In this document: positions 6,764 through 9,130 of the stretch, piece after piece
How positions within the stretch are numbered: the first letter of the stretch is position 1
How the letters are laid out: every line of letters begins with the position of its first letter
Assembly (NCBI GenBank): GCA_028691575.1
Contig: JAQUYY010000062.1
Location: forward strand, 1-9,130
Reading direction: 5' to 3'
From: Candidatus Gastranaerophilales bacterium
Lineage (GTDB): Bacteria > Cyanobacteriota > Vampirovibrionia > Gastranaerophilales > JAQUYY01
DNA: 9,130 nt
Program-made: the position numbers and the translations under genes
The notes under the pieces: generated by a model
The model's input: only the letters and a program-made list of their open reading frames with translations
The model's database searches: none
What the model was told of the DNA's origin: nothing

Positions 6764-7837
6764 TTAGCTTGGAATATAAATTGTCATGCCGGTCCATATT
6801 AAGTTTGCGTCGGTAATTTTTTTCCCGGGTTTCCCTGCATCTATTTGTGAATTATGATAAGACATTATCTCTGAAACAGAATGACCGGTGCTGCTTGCAA
6901 TTCTTGATAAGCAGTCATTCGTTCCTGTTCCCCATTTCTGAACCGTTACGGTTTTAGGAGTTGATTCTTGTGCAGTGGCTTGTGTTGCGGTGGTATTTTC
7001 TGCAGCGATTTGTGCAGCAGCGGCTTGTGCATCTTTTGCGGCTTGTGCATCTTTTGCAGCTTGTGCATCTTTTGCAGCTTGTGCATCTTTTGCAGCTTGT
7101 GCAAGGTCAGCTTCTGCAGGAGTTAGCGTGCCGGATGGAATTGTGTTTGAACTTGAACTCAAATCAGGTGTCGCAGGTGTAATAGTTGCTGACGGAAGTT
7201 CATCTAAAGCTTCTAATGCGGCTTTTTCTCTTTCTTTTTGAGCAGCAGCTTCTTTTGCTATATTTATTTCACGATAATAATCAGCAAGATCATTGGTGTT
7301 CTCATTTTGCTCTTGCAATTTATTTAATGATTCTAAAAAATTGTCTAAGTCGCTTAATGTACCGGATGAATTAGATGAGGTGTAACAATTGGTTTTTGTT
7401 GAAAAAGAAGCATTATATACTTCATCGTATACATCATCTAATATATCTTCATTTGTATATTGATTTACTGCATTGTCAATATCATTGTCATCATTTTTTA
7501 AATTTTCGAAATCGTTTAATATACTGTATAATTTATTAGAATCATTGTCATCAAAATCTTCTAATACAGTAGAAAAATCACCACGGCTGTCTACATCTTC
7601 AAGATCTTCGCTCATATCACATAATTCTTCGTATTTGCTTAAATCTTGGAAATCATTTATGATATTTTTTAAATTGTTAAACTCTGATGTGCTTAAATCA
7701 CCTTTAAGATCATAGTATTCGTCATCTTTATTTTCAAAAATATTGGATAATTCATTCAATTGATAAGTTAAAGATAAATTTTCCAGTTTTGATTTGCTTG
7801 TGGAAAATAACGATGCTAAATTATTTATAGAACTCAT
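6764..7837 (-). CDS. LysM-ended low-complexity protein with acidic N-terminal half
   Basis: 357 residues in three parts. Residues 1-190 are rich in Asp, Asn, Ser and Leu and contain a loose duplication: GDLST (46-50)...NDFQDL (61-66) and GDFST (86-90)...NDFENL (108-113). Residues about 191-290 are Ala/Lys/Glu-rich with four to five AQAAKD hexapeptides (about 246-272). Residues 296-356 resemble a LysM domain: VTVQKWGTGTNDCLSRIASS, then SVSEIMSYHN and NLIWTGMTIYIP, with an extra loop (IDAGKPGKKI) before the last strand. LysM binds peptidoglycan or chitin N-acetylglucosamine chains, so an envelope or extracellular place is expected, yet no signal peptide or membrane span is seen at MSSINNLASLFSTSKSKLEN. 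Start ATG 7837 has AGAGAGGG at 7 nt. It shares its whole upstream region with the gene at 8565-8858. Function unknown. Confidence 0.8.
   Translation of the reverse strand: MSSINNLASLFSTSKSKLENLSLTYQLNELSNIFENKDDEYYDLKGDLSTSEFNNLKNIINDFQDLSKYEELCDMSEDLEDVDSRGDFSTVLEDFDDNDSNKLYSILNDFENLKNDDNDIDNAVNQYTNEDILDDVYDEVYNASFSTKTNCYTSSNSSGTLSDLDNFLESLNKLQEQNENTNDLADYYREINIAKEAAAQKEREKAALEALDELPSATITPATPDLSSSSNTIPSGTLTPAEADLAQAAKDAQAAKDAQAAKDAQAAKDAQAAAAQIAAENTTATQATAQESTPKTVTVQKWGTGTNDCLSRIASSTGHSVSEIMSYHNSQIDAGKPGKKITDANLIWTGMTIYIPS
7023..7103. repeat. 18-bp in-frame tandem repeat, 4.5 copies
   Basis: Four full 18-bp units (7023-7040, 7041-7058, 7059-7076, 7077-7094; consensus on the plus strand GCTTGTGCATCTTTTGCR after the first base shift) and a 9-bp partial unit (7095-7103). 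Units differ by at most a base or so. They encode the AQAAKD hexapeptides of the LysM protein, so copy-number change would keep the frame. Confidence 0.9.
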
Positions 7838-8013
7838 TTCTATGCCCTCTCTTTTTATGGTTTTATATCTTATTTATATAAAGTATCGATGCTCATAAAA
7901 ATTGCCTTTCCTCCCTACGAGAAAAGGTTTTTGCATGTTTGACATTAGCTTGAAAACCTTTATTTTCGGGGATTTTATATAAACGATATATACTTTACGA
8001 TTCTTAACAACAA
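7838..8013 (-). promoter_or_regulatory. Shared leader module, copy A (upstream of the LysM gene)
   Basis: This stretch aligns without a gap to 8859-9034. Reading from the start codon outward it holds the ribosome site AGAGAGGG, a 30-bp block (7861-7890) identical in both copies, a hairpin followed by a T-run, a conserved AAACATGC word, and a putative -10 region TATAAAAT followed by CC (about 7970-7979). The putative -10 would give a leader of about 130 nt. No consensus -35 is seen at 17 nt. The module ends at the ATG; the two coding regions behind it are not similar. Confidence 0.7.
7905..7927 (-). terminator. Attenuator-like hairpin in the LysM gene leader
   Basis: On the minus strand CCTTTTCTC (7927-7919), loop GTAGG, GAGGAAAGG (7913-7905) forms a 9-bp stem with one T-G pair, followed by CAATTTTT. 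The 5' arm can instead pair with an earlier AAAGGTTTT (7961-7953), which would block the terminator-like stem. Copy B has a weaker A/T hairpin and T-run at the same place. Confidence 0.4.
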
Positions 8014-8034
8014 TCATTTTGTAAAAATTAAGTT

Positions 8035-8040
8035 TATAAT
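8035..8040 (+). promoter_or_regulatory. -10 box of the dCMP deaminase gene
   Basis: A perfect TATAAT 57 nt before the ATG at 8097, in the divergent interval shared with leader module copy A. Predicted start is near 8047. No consensus -35 at normal spacing. Confidence 0.4.
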
Positions 8041-8096
8041 ATAATTATTAAGGTATAAATTTTTATTAAAAAACAGGTATATTCAGGGAATTGGAA

Positions 8097-8564
8097 ATGA
8101 ATACAAAATCAGAAATTTTAAATTGGACAGAGTATTTTTTAGAAATAGCCAAAACAGCTTCAAAGCGTTCTAATTGTATACGTGCGCAGGTTGGAGCTGT
8201 TATAGTTGACAATGAGAATAAAATAAAATCTACGGGTTATAACGGAACACCAAGTGGTGTTATTTCTTGTTTAGAAAAAGGCAGTTGCTATAGGTTGGAA
8301 AACAATATTGAATCAGGCACAAGGTATGAGACTTGCAGAAGTATTCATGCGGAACAAAATGCAATTATTCAGGCAGGGGAAGAACGTTGTCGAGGTGCAA
8401 AAATGTATTTATATGGGCATGATTTCATTTGCATTCTTTGTAAAAGGTTTATTATTCAGGCAGGAATTACCGAAGTTTATTTGAAGAAAAACGAAAATTC
8501 CCCGATAAAACTAGTTACCAGGGAAGATTTACAAAAAGATTTATCAGATGCTTATTCTTGCTAA
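8097..8564 (+). CDS. dCMP deaminase (ComEB-type)
   Basis: A 155-residue zinc-dependent deoxycytidylate deaminase converting dCMP to dUMP for thymidylate synthesis. The N-terminal EYFLEIAKTASKRSNCIRAQ then VGAVIVDNENKIKSTGYNGTPSG is the family signature. The zinc site is CRSIHAEQNAI (His84 ligand, Glu86 proton shuttle) plus Cys112-x2-Cys115. The family normally reads PCxxC there, but here it is ICILC, so the usual proline is absent. Further cysteines (27, 58, 64, 80) include positions where some relatives bind a second zinc. ATG 8097 is preferred over TTG 8091 because AGGGAA (8085-8090) lies 6 nt before the ATG but abuts the TTG. The gene stands alone, divergent from the LysM gene and ending directly against the convergent 97-residue ORF. 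A related cytidine or ComE-operon-type deaminase role is the alternative. Confidence 0.9.
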   Translation: MNTKSEILNWTEYFLEIAKTASKRSNCIRAQVGAVIVDNENKIKSTGYNGTPSGVISCLEKGSCYRLENNIESGTRYETCRSIHAEQNAIIQAGEERCRGAKMYLYGHDFICILCKRFIIQAGITEVYLKKNENSPIKLVTREDLQKDLSDAYSC

Positions 8565-8858
8565 TTAGCCTATTAAATTTATTGAATTTTTTATACCGCT
8601 TAATGTTTCTGCAAAATTGGCAGCAGATAACATTGTTTTTTTAAGTTCAATTTGCGACCTTGAAAAATGGTTGTAGGTGCCATTTTTACTGTTTAGTTCG
8701 TCGGGACAGAATATACTTGGCTTATTACTTGCTGTTTCCCAGCTATATTTTAAAGATTCGCCGTCAACAGTATAGCTTGGTTCTAAGTAATTTACAGCCT
8801 TAAAATTTCTTAAAAATGCTAATGTTTTTGCATTGCTTAAAAAAGAATTTAAGTCCAT
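8565..8858 (-). CDS. Hypothetical protein, 97 aa, sharing its leader with the LysM gene
   Basis: I do not recognise this protein. It starts MDLNSFLSNAKTLAFLRNFK, with no classical signal peptide or membrane span, has a central polar region (VDGESLKYSWETASNKPS) and one cysteine (Cys51), and ends in a probably helical amphipathic stretch (ELKKTMLSAANFAETLSGIK). The strongest evidence that it is real is its upstream region: AGAGAGGG 7 nt before ATG 8858, plus the roughly 175-bp module shared with the LysM gene. Its stop codon (8565-8567) directly abuts the stop of the convergent dCMP deaminase, with no terminator between them. The N-terminus faintly resembles that of the LysM protein (Leu, Ser, Asn and Lys spaced alike), which is too weak to call homology. 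Confidence 0.72.
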   Translation of the reverse strand: MDLNSFLSNAKTLAFLRNFKAVNYLEPSYTVDGESLKYSWETASNKPSIFCPDELNSKNGTYNHFSRSQIELKKTMLSAANFAETLSGIKNSINLIG

Positions 8859-9034
8859 TTCTTTGCCCTCTCTTTTGTTGTTTTTATATCTTATTTATAT
8901 AAAGTATCGATAATGTAAAAAATTGCTTTTTTTCTTTTATAAAAAAGTTTTCAGCATGTTTTGTATGTGTTTAAATCTCTTTATTTTTAAGGATTATATA
9001 CAAATTGGCGATACTTCATATTTCTTAATAATAA
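8859..9034 (-). promoter_or_regulatory. Shared leader module, copy B (upstream of the 97-aa ORF)
   Basis: Gap-free counterpart of 7838-8013, with about 73% identity by hand count (131/179 including the start codon). The 30-bp identical block is 8882-8911. The putative -10 is TATAAT followed by CC (about 8991-8998), at the same 133-nt distance from the start codon as in copy A. The hairpin equivalent is CTTTTTT...AAAAAAG (8947-8926 on the minus strand) followed by CAATTTTTT. AAGTATCG (8902-8909) and CGATACTT (9009-9016) form an inverted pair about 100 bp apart. Confidence 0.7.
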
Positions 9035-9040
9035 GCAATT

Positions 9041-9073
9041 AAAAAGAGTCTATCTTATTGATAGACTCTTTTT
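9041..9073. terminator. Strong intrinsic terminator of the ferredoxin gene
   Basis: A perfect 14-bp stem, 9041-9054 with 9060-9073, with a TTATT loop. The outer A/T runs supply a U-tract on either strand. It lies 13 nt after the ferredoxin stop and separates it from leader module copy B. Confidence 0.88.
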
Positions 9074-9086
9074 ATTAATTGATAAA

Positions 9087-9130
9087 CTATTCTTCTATAG
9101 TGATAACACTAACAGGGCATGCGTCAGCAG
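9087..9130 (-). CDS. 4Fe-4S ferredoxin, C-terminal end only
   Basis: The minus strand reads ADACPVSVITIEE and then TAG (9089-9087); the rest of the gene is beyond the right edge. The CPV motif followed by a short, acidic C-terminus is typical of the last cluster-binding cysteine in small bacterial-type 4Fe-4S ferredoxins, cytosolic electron carriers. With only 13 residues visible, the number of clusters and the full length cannot be stated, and a larger protein ending in a ferredoxin domain remains possible. Confidence 0.7.
   Translation of the reverse strand, partial: ADACPVSVITIEE

Noticed and set aside
6961..7241. Plus-strand open frames across the tandem repeat, coding Ala/Cys/Ser/Phe or Leu/Val/His repeats
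   Set aside because: They are mirror images of the AQAAKD repeat of the LysM gene on the other strand, with no ribosome site and no recognisable product.
7870..7896. Minus-strand 8-codon ORF (MSIDTLYK) after GGGAGGAAAGG in leader A, a possible leader peptide
   Set aside because: The start codon is not kept in the otherwise gap-free copy B, so a conserved leader peptide is unlikely.
8091..8096. TTG 8091 as start of the dCMP deaminase
   Set aside because: It abuts the AGGGAA ribosome site, too close for initiation; ATG 8097 has proper spacing.
7858..9034. The two similar intergenic regions as copies of a small inverted-repeat transposable element
   Set aside because: The inverted ends are imperfect, no target-site duplications are visible, and the similarity includes the ribosome site and stops exactly at each ATG, which fits a regulatory module better.

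Overview
This is an AT-rich, gene-dense bacterial segment using the standard code. It carries eight complete protein genes and two genes cut by the window edges. The best lineage clue is the ATPase/R3H protein at 5108-6700, a Ycf45-type protein typical of cyanobacteria. With the low GC, the absence of any photosynthesis gene and a ferredoxin next door, I infer a non-photosynthetic relative of cyanobacteria (Gastranaerophilales/Melainabacteria type). This placement is moderate confidence and rests on family recognition only.

Layout. 1-1244 (-): LeuC, the large subunit of 3-isopropylmalate dehydratase, missing only its last few residues, with a good promoter at 1282-1310. 1345-2362 (+): a hotdog-fold acyl-CoA thioesterase overlapping an unrecognised 203-residue protein, driven by a TATAAT box so close to the ATG that the mRNA is probably leaderless. 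2394-3764 (-): a COG2509-type FAD-dependent dehydrogenase with a clustered-cysteine segment, downstream of 3860-4837 (-), a RicT/PSP1 protein with its conserved cysteines. 5108-6700 (+): the Ycf45-like ATPase, whose strong Shine-Dalgarno lies about 50 nt upstream of the start across a nested hairpin. 6720-6746: a bidirectional terminator shared with 6764-7837 (-), a LysM-ended, Asp/Asn-rich and Ala/Gln/Lys-repeat protein. 8097-8564 (+): dCMP deaminase. 8565-8858 (-): an unrecognised 97-residue protein. 9041-9073: a strong terminator, then the 3' end of a ferredoxin gene (-) at the right edge.

Most genes are unrelated housekeeping functions: leucine synthesis, thioester hydrolysis, RNA processing, pyrimidine nucleotide supply and electron transfer. 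The notable part is the right third. The LysM protein and the 97-residue protein look unrelated, yet they share about 175 bp of upstream sequence that aligns without gaps from the start codon through the ribosome-binding site and a 30-bp identical block to a putative -10 element. Hand-counted identity is about 131/179. In the first copy the leader can form mutually exclusive hairpins, one terminator-like. This looks like a reused expression module, and it is the main candidate for something undescribed. No tRNA, rRNA, CRISPR array or insertion sequence was seen.
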